64,000 bases of DNA from Bradyrhizobium sp. 132. GTDB lineage: Bacteria; Pseudomonadota; Alphaproteobacteria; Rhizobiales; Xanthobacteraceae. The notes beneath the pieces were generated by a model. That model ran no database searches and was not told where the DNA came from. It worked only from the letters and a program-made list of their open reading frames with translations. Position numbers and translations under genes: made by a program. The DNA is taken from the NCBI RefSeq assembly GCF_023074185.1, contig NZ_JADPKY010000126.1, positions 124,001 to 188,000 on the forward strand. The letters are read 5' to 3'. Shown piece after piece: positions 50,749 to 58,991 of the stretch (the stretch's first letter is position 1; each line of letters opens with the position of its first letter).

Positions 50749-50894
50749 AAACTGTGAGGAAGTTCAGCCGCTTACAAAATTCGCAATTGCGTGATTGCGA
50801 CCGCGCCGACGTTTGACTCGTCGGGCAAAACAGGCGCACGATGTCATTGTGGCGCTTGGCGTTGGTGGGCTCAGAGTCACGCCCAAGTTCCGTC

Positions 50895-50966
50895 ATTGCG
50901 AGCGCAGCGAAGCAATCCAGACTGCCGCCACGGAAAGATTCTGGATTGCTTCGCTACGCTCGCAAT
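50895..50966. repeat. 26-bp inverted repeat, Bradyrhizobium intergenic type
   Basis: Left arm 50895-50920 (ATTGCGAGCGCAGCGAAGCA...) and right arm 50941-50966 pair with a single mismatch around a 20-base centre. A further partial arm (GAGCAATCC) follows at 50982. From memory, ATTGCGAGCGCAGCGAAGCA elements are highly repeated in Bradyrhizobium and Rhodopseudomonas genomes; function unknown. Confidence 0.8.
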
Positions 50967-51025
50967 GTCGATGTGACAGCAGAGCAATCCAGCCTCCCCT
51001 CGATCGCCGAGCATGAGGACGCGGC

Positions 51026-51730
51026 TTAACTGTCCGACTTCTCTTCCAACGCGAGCCGCGAGAATCGGAAATTGCAGTGGCTCGCACCGCTCGCTAACGT
51101 CTGTGTCCTTTCCAGCCGGATGCCTCGCGCTGCGTAGGCGACGAAATCGAGGCCGCAGATGTTCGGCAGAATGTCCTTGTCGCCATGGCGCGCCGCGAAT
51201 TTGCAGAAGCCGCAGGTCTTGTAGTTGATCCCGAACTCGAAATTGTCTTCCGGACCCGGCTCGACGAAATCGTAGGCGAAATCTTCCGGAAACTCGTTCT
51301 GATGGCTGTCAATCATGCTTGTGGCCGCCTGCTCGCGCAGCAAAGCCTGGTGCTCCGGCGACATGAATTGACGTCCCGAGGCGAGACGTTCCGCTTCAGG
51401 CGCGGTCAGCAATTGCGCCTGGTAGGTTTCCCGCTCGATCTCGCCGATCACAGGCAGCGGCACGCCGTGCCGCCGCAGTACCCGACTGATGGCCATGAAG
51501 CCCATAAGGCGCATGAAGAAATCGCTCATGCGACTGGCCGCGCCGCCGACATAGGGCATCTGTGTGAGCACGATCTCGAATTCGTCCATCACCTCCTGCC
51601 TGATCCCGTCGATCTCGGTGAGATGCGCGCGCTCGCGCAACATCGCATCGGCAAGGTCGAGCCGCTGGCGCATGGCCGCTTCCATAGCGCTCCGATACGC
51701 CTCGTAGAAGGAATGCATGTTTTCAGCCAT
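51026..51730 (-). CDS. L-2-amino-thiazoline-4-carboxylate (ATC) hydrolase family protein
   Basis: A 234-residue member of the ATC hydrolase family, which opens the thiazoline ring of ATC to S/N-carbamoyl-cysteine on the way to L-cysteine. Seen: an N-terminal helical half ('HSFYEAYRSAMEAAMRQRL'), then 'NYKTCGFCKFAARHGDKDILPNICGLDFVAYA' and 'LASGASHCNFRF', the conserved Cys-rich C-terminal part typical of the family. The protein is cytoplasmic (no signal). The RidA gene lies 39 bases upstream on the same strand, giving a likely operon. Actual substrate not proven. Confidence 0.8.
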   Translation of the reverse strand: MAENMHSFYEAYRSAMEAAMRQRLDLADAMLRERAHLTEIDGIRQEVMDEFEIVLTQMPYVGGAASRMSDFFMRLMGFMAISRVLRRHGVPLPVIGEIERETYQAQLLTAPEAERLASGRQFMSPEHQALLREQAATSMIDSHQNEFPEDFAYDFVEPGPEDNFEFGINYKTCGFCKFAARHGDKDILPNICGLDFVAYAARGIRLERTQTLASGASHCNFRFSRLALEEKSDS

Positions 51731-51769
51731 TGGATGCCCGATATGATTGGCTCATTCGCGAAGTCGGTT

Positions 51770-52162
51770 TCATTCCGCGGCGATCGCCTCGATCTCCAGC
51801 AGCCATTTGCTGTCGACGGTCTCGACGATCACGACCGTCAGCGCGGGCTGGTGTTCCCCGAGCATCGCGCAACGAATGGTGCGGTTGGTCACGACATGAT
51901 TGCGGTCGGTCAGGAACGTGGTCAGCTTCACAAGATGCTCGACGCCAAGGCCTGCGGCGGCGAGCACCTCCATCACGTTGCGCCAGGCCTGCTCGCATTG
52001 CGCCTCGAATCCGTCGGGCACGGTGCCGTCGGTTCTCTCAGGCACCTGGCCGCTGATGAACAAGAGGCGGCGGTGCTGCGTCAATTCAACTCCCAAGCTG
52101 TAACCAGCGGCGGGAGCATGGACCGTTGCGGGATTGTGGCTGACGACGTGAACTGGCGGCAT
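51770..52162 (-). CDS. RidA/YjgF-family imine deaminase
   Basis: A 130-residue RidA-fold protein (trimeric chorismate-mutase-like). Family features: 'LLFISGQVPERTDGTVPDGFEAQCEQAWRNV', 'VKLTTFLTDRNHV' and 'HQPALTVVIVETVDSKWLLEIEAIA' with the conserved Glu near the C-terminus. The usual substrate-binding Arg of 'R..YV...P..P' is displaced ('NRTIRCAMLGEHQPAL'). RidA proteins hydrolyse reactive 2-aminoacrylate imines released by cysteine/serine PLP enzymes, which fits pairing with a cysteine-forming ATC hydrolase (inference). Confidence 0.9.
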   Translation of the reverse strand: MPPVHVVSHNPATVHAPAAGYSLGVELTQHRRLLFISGQVPERTDGTVPDGFEAQCEQAWRNVMEVLAAAGLGVEHLVKLTTFLTDRNHVVTNRTIRCAMLGEHQPALTVVIVETVDSKWLLEIEAIAAE

Positions 52163-52290
52163 AAGGTTTCTCCGGATTGCGGGCCGACCCTATGCGGCGA
52201 CATCGCCGCCGTGCAAAGCATTGTTGCTGCGGTTCAACGCAAGAAAATCTATTGCAAGGCCGCGGCCCATCAGTGTCAAAGTGGAGCACG

Positions 52291-52914
52291 ATGACCTACA
52301 CCCTTCCACCCCTCAACGCGCTCCGCGCCTTCGAAGCCGCTGCCCGCCATCTCAGCTTCAAGCTGGCCGCGCACGAGCTGCACGTGACGCCTGCCGCCGT
52401 GGGGCAGCAGGTGAAAGCGCTGGAGGCGCGCCTCGGCGTGCAGCTGTTCGAGCGGCTGCATAAGCAGCTCATCCTCACCGCGGCCGGTCAGGCCTATCTG
52501 CCCGGGGTCTCCGAAGGCTTTCGCCACATCGCGGAGGCGACCTCGCAATTGAAACCGGCGGGTGCGGTACTGCTGCAGTTGGGCGTTCATGGCAGCTTCG
52601 ACCTGCGCCGCCTCGAATTGGCGGAGTTTCGCGGCGCGCATGCGGAGATCGGTTTGCGGGTGCTCCAGCCCGCCGGCCTACACGAATTGGTCGAGGGCAA
52701 GGTCGACCTGCTGATCGCCCGGAGTCTCGGCCACCACCCGGGCTATCGCTGCGACCGGGTCAACGAGGGATCGGGCCCCGGTGATTGGCTGATTGCGCCT
52801 GAAGGCACCGCGGATTGCCCCGAGATCGTCAGTTTTCGCGCGTGGCTGCGCGCCCTGCCGGCCGAGAATCCGCTCGCAAACCGCCGCCCTCGTCTGGTCG
52901 GCATCAGACGATAG
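52291..52914 (+). CDS. GcvA-like LysR regulator with shortened sensor domain
   Basis: A 207-residue protein (family about 300). The N-terminal winged helix is intact: 'PLNALRAFEAAARHLSFKLAAHELHVTPAAVGQQVKALEARLGVQLFERL' spans 7-56. The effector domain starts normally ('LTAAGQAYLPGVSEGFRHIAEAT', 'LLQLGVHGSFD', 'VDLLIARSLGHHPGYRCDRV'). At residue ~159 it jumps to what looks like the family C-terminus ('GDWLIAPEGTADCPEIVSFRAWLRA'). About 80-90 residues, most of the second lobe, seem deleted in frame. ATG 52291 follows GGAG. It is divergent from ridA, so probably its regulator. Confidence 0.82.
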   Translation: MTYTLPPLNALRAFEAAARHLSFKLAAHELHVTPAAVGQQVKALEARLGVQLFERLHKQLILTAAGQAYLPGVSEGFRHIAEATSQLKPAGAVLLQLGVHGSFDLRRLELAEFRGAHAEIGLRVLQPAGLHELVEGKVDLLIARSLGHHPGYRCDRVNEGSGPGDWLIAPEGTADCPEIVSFRAWLRALPAENPLANRRPRLVGIRR

Positions 52915-53400
52915 GCTCGACTGGCAATCCATAGTCTCGCCGCGACGATGTTGGACAGGTCGGGCAAAACAGGATCAGAACATCATCACGCGGCGATCGC
53001 ATGTCTGGCGAGCGCTAAGCTCAAGCCCAGCTCGGTCGTTCGAGCCGCACTCGCCTCCTCATCGGGAGCTTGAATGACCGCTCGGCGGTCAGGATCAAGC
53101 CAGCCTGCTACCGAGGGGATTGGTGGCAATTTGCCCGAAAGCAGACCTATGGTGCTTAGTTCGAGCTTTGTCGTTCATGACCCAAAGCAGAAGTCATGTG
53201 CTTGACTAGACGCCGCCGATTGCGGCGGCACTAGGCGGGCAGTCGCGCGCGCCGGATTACTCGAGAAATAGCGTGTCGGAGCCCTGCGCTCGCTAACGGT
53301 CCCTCGTCGGAACGGTGTTTGCAGGCTTCATCGGTCGCGCATTAACGCCTCACGCTTATGTGTTCGGTGACGCGGCATTGCCGCGAGAATGGCCATTGAA
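52915..53400. other. Intergenic segment without a supported gene
   Basis: About 490 bases with no ribosome-site-supported frame. A TCGGGCAAAACAGG stretch near 52961 recurs near 50820. The rest looks like decayed intergenic DNA. Confidence 0.5.
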
Positions 53401-53401
53401 G

Positions 53402-53432
53402 TACGATCGTAATGTTATATTACGATCGTAAT
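53402..53432. promoter_or_regulatory. Twin palindromic operator upstream of the amidase gene
   Basis: TACGATCGTA (53402-53411) and ATTACGATCGTAAT (53419-53432) are perfect palindromes with centres 19 bp apart, flanking TGTTATAT, a possible -10. They lie ~66 bases before ATG 53498. The arrangement fits binding of two dimers of a TetR regulator, most simply the one encoded at 55030. Inference from position and symmetry. Confidence 0.65.
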
Positions 53433-53497
53433 GGCATCCATCTGCGCCTCCCTCGGCGGGAGTGAGATGCTGCTTCTCAGCTCCTCGCGAGGATTTC

Positions 53498-54955
53498 ATG
53501 GACGACACCGTTGCCACTTCACGCCACATCGCATCGCAAGCAACCCCAGATCTCACCTTTCTTGGGCTCGCAGCCGCCGCAGCAGCGGTTCGTAACGGCG
53601 AGATCACGTCAGAGGCCTATACCGCGGCGCTTCTGCAGCGCGCCCAGTTGCTTGCCGATCTCAACGCCTTCATCACCATCGACCAAGCCGCCGTGCTGGC
53701 GGCCGCGAGGGATGCGGACAAAGCGCGTGCGGCCGGATCGGCGGCCTCGCTGCTTGGCGTGCCGCTCGGGGTGAAGGATAGCTATTTGACGAAAGGGCTG
53801 CCTACTAGCCTAGGTCTCGATAGCCTCGCTCACTTCGTACCGCGCGAAGATGCGGACGCTGTACGAGCCATTAAGGGTGCGGGCGCCTTGATCTTCGGCA
53901 AGAATAACCTCGTCGAAATGTCTTACGGTTTGACCGGTCACAACGCACGTTACGGCCAGGTGAATAATCCGCACGCACGAGATCGCGTGTCCGGCGGCTC
54001 CTCGAGCGGCTCTGCCGCATCGGTGGCCGCCGGCCTCGTTCCCGCGTCCTTGGGCGGTGACACCGTTGGGTCAATTCGGGTGCCCGCATCGTTCTGTGGC
54101 GTCGTGGGATTCAAGCCAACCACCGGGCGTTGGCCGCGCTACGGCGTTGCGCCGATCTCCCATACGCTCGACACGACGGGGGTATTCACCCGAAGCGTTG
54201 AGGACTGCATTCTGGTGGATCAGGTCGTGACTGGTGACGAGTCCTCCGACGGCGGCTATGGCCTGAAGGGAGTCCGGCTGGCCTTCGCGCCGCGACAGTT
54301 CCTGGATCTGGTGGATTCGGAAGTCGAGACCCGCTTCCGCGAGGTGGTTCGGCAACTGCAGGACGCCGGCGCCGAGGTCATTGAAGTAGACCTTGGCGAC
54401 GATTTCAACTCCCTCGTCCAAATCGCGACATGGGGCATCTTCGCTCATGAGACGATGGGCGCAATTTCGGAGTTTCTTCGCCGCCATGACATTCCGACCA
54501 CGTTCGAGGCCATTTACGACGGCCTTAAGCCCCAACTTCGGCAGGCGTGGGGGCACATCGTACTGCCGGGTGGTGCAGGTTCTACATCGGCAGAGGCCTA
54601 TCTGACGGCGCTCGACGTGAGCCGGCCGGAAATCCAGCGCCGCCTCAACACGGCGTTCGTCTCTCATGGGGCGCTGGTCATTTTGCAACCGACCACGCCC
54701 TGCACGGCGCCTTTGATCGAGGAGCAGTCGACCGTCCATATCGCGGGGCAGGAAGTCAGCTACCTCGCTTTGGCGAACCACACCGTGTCGGCGAGCAGCG
54801 TGGGGCTACCGGGTATCAGCCTTCCCGTCGGCTTGTCTCGCGCTGGGCTACCGATTGGTCTTGAACTGGACGCTCCCTTGGGGAGCGACCGGGCGCTTCT
54901 GAACCTTGCCCGCGGCATCGAAGGCGTCTTGGGCGCCAAGTCGACTGCGATCTGA
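53498..54955 (+). CDS. Amidase-signature hydrolase, indoleacetamide-hydrolase-like
   Basis: A 485-residue amidase with the Ser-cisSer-Lys triad region: Lys in 'GVPLGVKDSYLTKG' (about 90), 'SGGSSSGSAASVAAG' (about 170) and the nucleophile segment 'LGGDTVGSIRVPASFCGVVGFKPT' (about 185-205). The continuation 'GVAPISHTLDTTGVFTRSVEDC' resembles indoleacetamide hydrolases, so conversion of indole-3-acetamide to auxin is one possibility, though other aryl/alkyl amides are equally possible. ATG 53498 is chosen for an AGGA about eight bases upstream and a short N-terminus. It is followed by a TetR gene after 74 bases. Confidence 0.88.
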   Translation: MDDTVATSRHIASQATPDLTFLGLAAAAAAVRNGEITSEAYTAALLQRAQLLADLNAFITIDQAAVLAAARDADKARAAGSAASLLGVPLGVKDSYLTKGLPTSLGLDSLAHFVPREDADAVRAIKGAGALIFGKNNLVEMSYGLTGHNARYGQVNNPHARDRVSGGSSSGSAASVAAGLVPASLGGDTVGSIRVPASFCGVVGFKPTTGRWPRYGVAPISHTLDTTGVFTRSVEDCILVDQVVTGDESSDGGYGLKGVRLAFAPRQFLDLVDSEVETRFREVVRQLQDAGAEVIEVDLGDDFNSLVQIATWGIFAHETMGAISEFLRRHDIPTTFEAIYDGLKPQLRQAWGHIVLPGGAGSTSAEAYLTALDVSRPEIQRRLNTAFVSHGALVILQPTTPCTAPLIEEQSTVHIAGQEVSYLALANHTVSASSVGLPGISLPVGLSRAGLPIGLELDAPLGSDRALLNLARGIEGVLGAKSTAI

Positions 54956-55029
54956 CGCCGTGGCCGTGGCCCCCTCGCTTGGCGAAGCTGCTGCCTAACG
55001 GTTGCGGGATATAGTGGAGTGGAGAGAAG

Positions 55030-55611
55030 ATGCGTTTCGAGAAAGGTCATAAGGCAGCGACGCGACGGCACATCGTCGATGTGGCGTCGAAGTGTGTGCG
55101 CCGAGACGGCATCTCCGCCGCCGGGATCGCCGGGATCATGGGCGAAGCCGCCCTGACCAAAGGGGCATTCTCTCCTCACTTCGAATCCAAAGACGCGCTC
55201 GTTCGCGAGGCGCTGGGGAGCGCGCTCGCCGACCAGCAACATCGCCTCGATGAGGATCAGCGGAATGGCCTGGACCTTGAGGGCGCGATCCGGAGGTACC
55301 TGAACCGCGCTCACCTCGATGACCCGGCGGGTGGGTGCCCCTCAGCGGCGTTGCTCCCCGAAATCTCCCGCCAGCCCCTGTCCACGCGGCGAGACTACGA
55401 GAAAGGACTGCGAAGCTACGTTTCGACTCTCGCGGCACTGCTTCCTGACGCCGGTTCTGCAGCGAGTGGCCGCCGCGCGACGGCCATCTTCGGCCTCATG
55501 GTCGGCACCCTCCAGTTCGCTCGGACCGTGCCCGATGGTGCCCGGGCGGAGCAGATCCTGGAAGGCGGCGTTGAGGCCGCGTTGCACTTGGCACGAACTC
55601 CGTCTTCATAA
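55030..55611 (+). CDS. TetR-family transcriptional regulator
   Basis: A 193-residue repressor-type protein. The N-terminal TetR helix-turn-helix is about 8-55: 'ATRRHIVDVASKCVRRDGISAAGIAGIMGEAALTKGAFSPHFESKDALVREAL'. The C-terminal ligand domain contains 'GGCPSAALLPEISRQPLSTRRDYEKGL'. The start ATG has GGAGAGAAG upstream. It is downstream of and probably co-transcribed with the amidase; the twin palindromes at 53402-53432 are the natural candidate operator, giving autoregulation of the pair. Effector unknown. Confidence 0.92.
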   Translation: MRFEKGHKAATRRHIVDVASKCVRRDGISAAGIAGIMGEAALTKGAFSPHFESKDALVREALGSALADQQHRLDEDQRNGLDLEGAIRRYLNRAHLDDPAGGCPSAALLPEISRQPLSTRRDYEKGLRSYVSTLAALLPDAGSAASGRRATAIFGLMVGTLQFARTVPDGARAEQILEGGVEAALHLARTPSS

Positions 55612-55722
55612 ATTAGAAGGCCGGAACGGCTTAGCTTTTCCATTGTTATCCCTCAAATCCCCGAGGTCCGCTCCTGACCCAACTGAGACATTGGCGCGAG
55701 GCTTCTGTCCCGCGTTTTGTGT

Positions 55723-55941
55723 TTAGGACCATGGCGGCTCTTCGCTCTTCCCGACCGCCTCGTGGTGGGTCGTGACACCCGCCGAGCGCAAGCCGGTCAG
55801 CAATACGGTTCTCACAGAGGCCGGATCGAATCCAATATCCTTGGCGTTTGGTGGATGTGCTTCGCTGCCCTTCAATCGGAACGCCAAGTGCAATTGCTCG
55901 CAAAGGTGCTGAACGACGAGATTGACCTGATCATCAGTCAT
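55723..55941 (-). CDS. Small hypothetical protein
   Basis: A 72-residue frame ('MTDDQVNLVVQHLCEQLHLAFRLKG' then 'GFDPASVRTVLLTGLRSAGVTTHHEAVG') preceded by AGGAAAGG about ten bases before ATG 55941. Composition is protein-like with no signal or membrane segment. No family is recognised. The surrounding 55612-56147 interval contains nothing else I can support. Confidence 0.4.
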   Translation of the reverse strand: MTDDQVNLVVQHLCEQLHLAFRLKGSEAHPPNAKDIGFDPASVRTVLLTGLRSAGVTTHHEAVGKSEEPPWS

Positions 55942-56147
55942 GATCTGCCTTTCCTGCTACATTTTGCTATCCAATCTGGTAGCACACATGAAAATAGGGC
56001 GATATGCGATTGGACCGCCCCCAAGAATCAACCCCACGCGATTGCCCATGGGCGGGCCACAAAGCGTCAGGCTGTCAGGACAGACCGGAAGTAACCAGCG
56101 GGCCACTAGAGCGACCCTTTTGAGCACGACGGACGCGCCTTTCATCC

Positions 56148-57200
56148 TTAGGGATGCCCGCCCTCGGTCGAAGCCAATTGCGTCTGACCAACAATCTCGT
56201 CAGCACGCCAGCACCGGACCTCATGCCCGTCGGCTCGCGTTTCCAGCACCGGACCGGGCTCGCTCCGACATACGTCCTCGGCGTAGCGACAACGCGGACT
56301 AAACGCGCATCCGTTCGGCGGATTGAGGGGATTGGGAAGGTCGCCGCCTGTCGTCGCGAGCGGTGCATGGTGCAGGGGATCGGGGATGGCGGCGATCAGG
56401 GCTTGCGTATAGGGGTGCGCGGGCCGTTCGAAGATTTCGCGCCAGTCGCCGTTCTCGACGATGCGGCCGAGATACATCACGGCGACCCGGTCGCTCATGT
56501 GTTCGACCACGCCGAGGTCGTGGCTGATCATGATGAACGACAAGCCGAGCGTTTCCTTCAGTTCCAGCAGCAGATTGATGATCTGCGCACGGATCGAGAC
56601 ATCCAGCGCCGACACGGGCTCGTCGCAGATGACGATTTTGGGATTGAGGATCAGGGCGCGCGCAATGCCGATGCGCTGGCGCTGGCCGCCGGAGAATTCA
56701 TGCGGGTAGCGGTCGGCCTGTTCGGGCCGCAGGCCCACATGCCGCAGCATGATCGCAACGCGGTCCCCGATCTCGCTTGCGGCGGTCACGCCATGCACGC
56801 GCAGGGGATCTTCCAGCGTGCGACGAACGGTCTGGCGTGGATTGAGCGAGGCGTAGGGGTCCTGAAACACCATTTGCACGATGCGGGCCAGCGCCTTTCG
56901 ATCGCCGGATGGCCGGCCCGTCACGACCTGCCCGTCCACCACGATGCGGCCGCGCGTCGGGGTTTGGAGACCAAGGATCGACAATGCGACCGTCGACTTG
57001 CCGGAGCCGGACTCGCCGACGAGGCCGAGGCATTCGCCCCGCTTCAACCTGAGATCGACACCGTCGACGGCACGGAGCAGCCGACGGCCGCGCCCCAGCA
57101 GGCCGCCTCCGAGCGGAAAATGAACCGCAAGATCCTCGACGCTGAGAATGACATCGTCGTTCGGCCTCCCCTCACCTGGCCTTCCCTGCGGCTCATGCAT
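56148..57200 (-). CDS. Oligopeptide-type ABC transporter ATPase (DppF/OppF class)
   Basis: A 350-residue ATPase. Walker A 'GLVGESGSGKSTVALSIL', 'VQMVFQDPYASLNPRQTV', signature 'FSGGQRQRIGIARALILNPKIVICDEPVSALDVS', and the C-terminal oligopeptide-class domain with 'FERPAHPYTQALIAAIPDP' and Cys-bearing 'GCAFSPRCRYAEDVCRSEPG' (a [4Fe-4S]-like C-tail motif of this class). ATG 57200 overlaps the upstream ATPase stop by eight bases. It is the last gene of the importer operon. Confidence 0.95.
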   Translation of the reverse strand: MHEPQGRPGEGRPNDDVILSVEDLAVHFPLGGGLLGRGRRLLRAVDGVDLRLKRGECLGLVGESGSGKSTVALSILGLQTPTRGRIVVDGQVVTGRPSGDRKALARIVQMVFQDPYASLNPRQTVRRTLEDPLRVHGVTAASEIGDRVAIMLRHVGLRPEQADRYPHEFSGGQRQRIGIARALILNPKIVICDEPVSALDVSIRAQIINLLLELKETLGLSFIMISHDLGVVEHMSDRVAVMYLGRIVENGDWREIFERPAHPYTQALIAAIPDPLHHAPLATTGGDLPNPLNPPNGCAFSPRCRYAEDVCRSEPGPVLETRADGHEVRCWRADEIVGQTQLASTEGGHP

Positions 57201-58173
57201 GGTGATGACACCTGACCAGACCGCCGGCCTCCAGCACATCCGTTCCCGGCACGGTGGTCCGGCAAATATCGGTCGCATGCGCGCAGCGCGGATTGAACCG
57301 GCAGCCATGCGGGAAATTCGTGATGGCCGGCACGACGCCCGCGATCTCCTTCAGCCTGGTGCGGCCAAGCGCGGCGCGGCTGCCGAGCCGCGGCAGCGAG
57401 GCCACCAGGCCTTGCGTATAGGGGTGCGAGGGCGCCCGGAAGATATCGGCCGAGCCGCGCTCCTCGACGATGCGGCCGGCATACATCACGGCCACGCGGC
57501 GACAGACATTCGCGACCAGGCCGAGATCGTGGCTGATCATCAGGATGGCGGTTCCCCGCTCGGCGCATAAATTCCGCATCAGCTCGATGATCTCGGCTTG
57601 CACGGTCACGTCGAGTGCCGTTGTCGGCTCGTCGGCGATCAGCAGATCCGGACCGCAGGCGAGCGCGATGGCGATCATGACGCGCTGGCGCATGCCGCCC
57701 GACAGCTGGTGCGGGTAATCCTTCACGCGTCGCTCCGGCGCGGGGACGCGGACGCTCGCCAGCGCCTCGACTGCCAGCTGGTTGGCTTCCCGCCAGCTCT
57801 TGCCCTTGTGCAGCACGAACATCTCGGCGATCTGCCGGCCCACGGGCGACACCGGGTTCAACGCCGTCATCGGCTCCTGGAAGATCATGGCGATGCGATT
57901 GCCGCGCAGCTCCCGTTGCCTGCCGGCTGAAAGTTGCTGGATCTCCCTGCCCTCGAACCGGATGGCGCCGCCGCCGATCGACAACGGCTGCCGCAACAGG
58001 CCTATCAAGGCGAGCGCCGTGATGCTCTTGCCGCAGCCGGATTCGCCGACAAGGCCGAATGTCTCGCCGCGATCGATGCGGAATGAAATGCCCTCGACCG
58101 CCGCAACGCGCCTCGATCCATCGTCGAGATCGATACGCAGATCCTCGACCTCGATCAGCGGCGCGCCCGTCAT
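57193..58173 (-). CDS. Oligopeptide-type ABC transporter ATPase (DppD/OppD class)
   Basis: A 326-residue ATPase with Walker A 'GLVGESGCGKSITALALIGLL', signature 'LSGGMRQRVMIAIALACGPDLLIADEPTTALDVTVQ', H-loop 'MISHDLGLV', and the C-terminal 'GCRFNPRCAHATDIC' motif. ATG 58173 overlaps the upstream permease stop (ATGA), showing tight coupling. The upstream extension of the open frame is shadow sequence. Confidence 0.95.
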   Translation of the reverse strand: MTGAPLIEVEDLRIDLDDGSRRVAAVEGISFRIDRGETFGLVGESGCGKSITALALIGLLRQPLSIGGGAIRFEGREIQQLSAGRQRELRGNRIAMIFQEPMTALNPVSPVGRQIAEMFVLHKGKSWREANQLAVEALASVRVPAPERRVKDYPHQLSGGMRQRVMIAIALACGPDLLIADEPTTALDVTVQAEIIELMRNLCAERGTAILMISHDLGLVANVCRRVAVMYAGRIVEERGSADIFRAPSHPYTQGLVASLPRLGSRAALGRTRLKEIAGVVPAITNFPHGCRFNPRCAHATDICRTTVPGTDVLEAGGLVRCHHHA

Positions 58174-58991
58174 GTCCGCCGGCTCCGCGATTGTGGATCG
58201 AGAATGTCGCGCAGGCCGTCGCCGAGCAGGTTGAGCCCGAGCACCGTCAGGAAGATGGCGAGGCCCGGAAAGACCGAAAGCCACGGCGCCGTCGTGATCT
58301 GGTCGCGGGCATCCGACAACATGCTGCCCCAGCTCGGAAACGGCGGGCGCACGCCGAGGCCGAGGAACGACAATGCGGCTTCGGACAGGACCGCGCTGCC
58401 CATGCCGAGTGTGCCGATGACGACGATCGGCCCTAACATGTTCGGCAGCAGCTGCGTGGTCATGATGCGCAAATCACCGTAGCCGAGCACGGTCGCGGCC
58501 TGCACATAGCCCTGGCTCCTGAGCGACAGCGCCGAGGCCCGTGCGATCCGGCACGTGAAAGACCAGTTGGTCAAGCCGAGTGCGATCAGCAGGCTGGTCA
58601 GGCCGGGACCAAGCACCGCCATGATGGCCAGCGCGAAGATCAGCGATGGGATCGCGAGCATGACGTTGGTCAGGCCGTTGACGACATCGTCCCACCAGCC
58701 GCCCCAATAGCCGGCGCTCAGGCCCAGGGCGACGCCGATGACGCTGTTGATGAGCTGCGAGACGATGCCGACCGTCAGCGAGACGCGCGCGCCGTAGACG
58801 ACGCGGGAATAGATGTCGCGGCCCTGGTCGTCGGTCCCGAACCACCAGGTCCAGCTCGGGGGCTCTTCCGCATTCAACAAATTGGCGTCCATGACGGGAT
58901 CGGTATGGGCCAGCCAGGGCGCGAGCAGGCCGACCAGGATGGCGAGCGCGAACAGCGCGCCGCCGATGATGAGATTGGCGCGAAGCTTCAT
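58170..58991 (-). CDS. Oligopeptide-type ABC transporter permease (DppC class)
   Basis: A 273-residue permease with an N-terminal membrane segment ('LIIGGALFALAILVGLLAPWLA'), the periplasmic 'FGTDDQGRDIYSRVVYGARVSLTVG' motif, and five further segments with the EAA-like loop 'RIARASALSLRSQGYVQAATVLGYGDLRI'. It overlaps the DppB-class gene by four bases. Confidence 0.95.
   Translation of the reverse strand: MKLRANLIIGGALFALAILVGLLAPWLAHTDPVMDANLLNAEEPPSWTWWFGTDDQGRDIYSRVVYGARVSLTVGIVSQLINSVIGVALGLSAGYWGGWWDDVVNGLTNVMLAIPSLIFALAIMAVLGPGLTSLLIALGLTNWSFTCRIARASALSLRSQGYVQAATVLGYGDLRIMTTQLLPNMLGPIVVIGTLGMGSAVLSEAALSFLGLGVRPPFPSWGSMLSDARDQITTAPWLSVFPGLAIFLTVLGLNLLGDGLRDILDPQSRSRRT

Noticed and set aside
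52915..53400. Remnant mobile element or integrase fragment
   Set aside because: No terminal repeats, transposase-like frame or target duplication seen; only short dispersed motifs.
55957..56145. 62-codon minus-strand frame with two hydrophobic patches
   Set aside because: No ribosome site, no family resemblance, and composition fits intergenic read-through.
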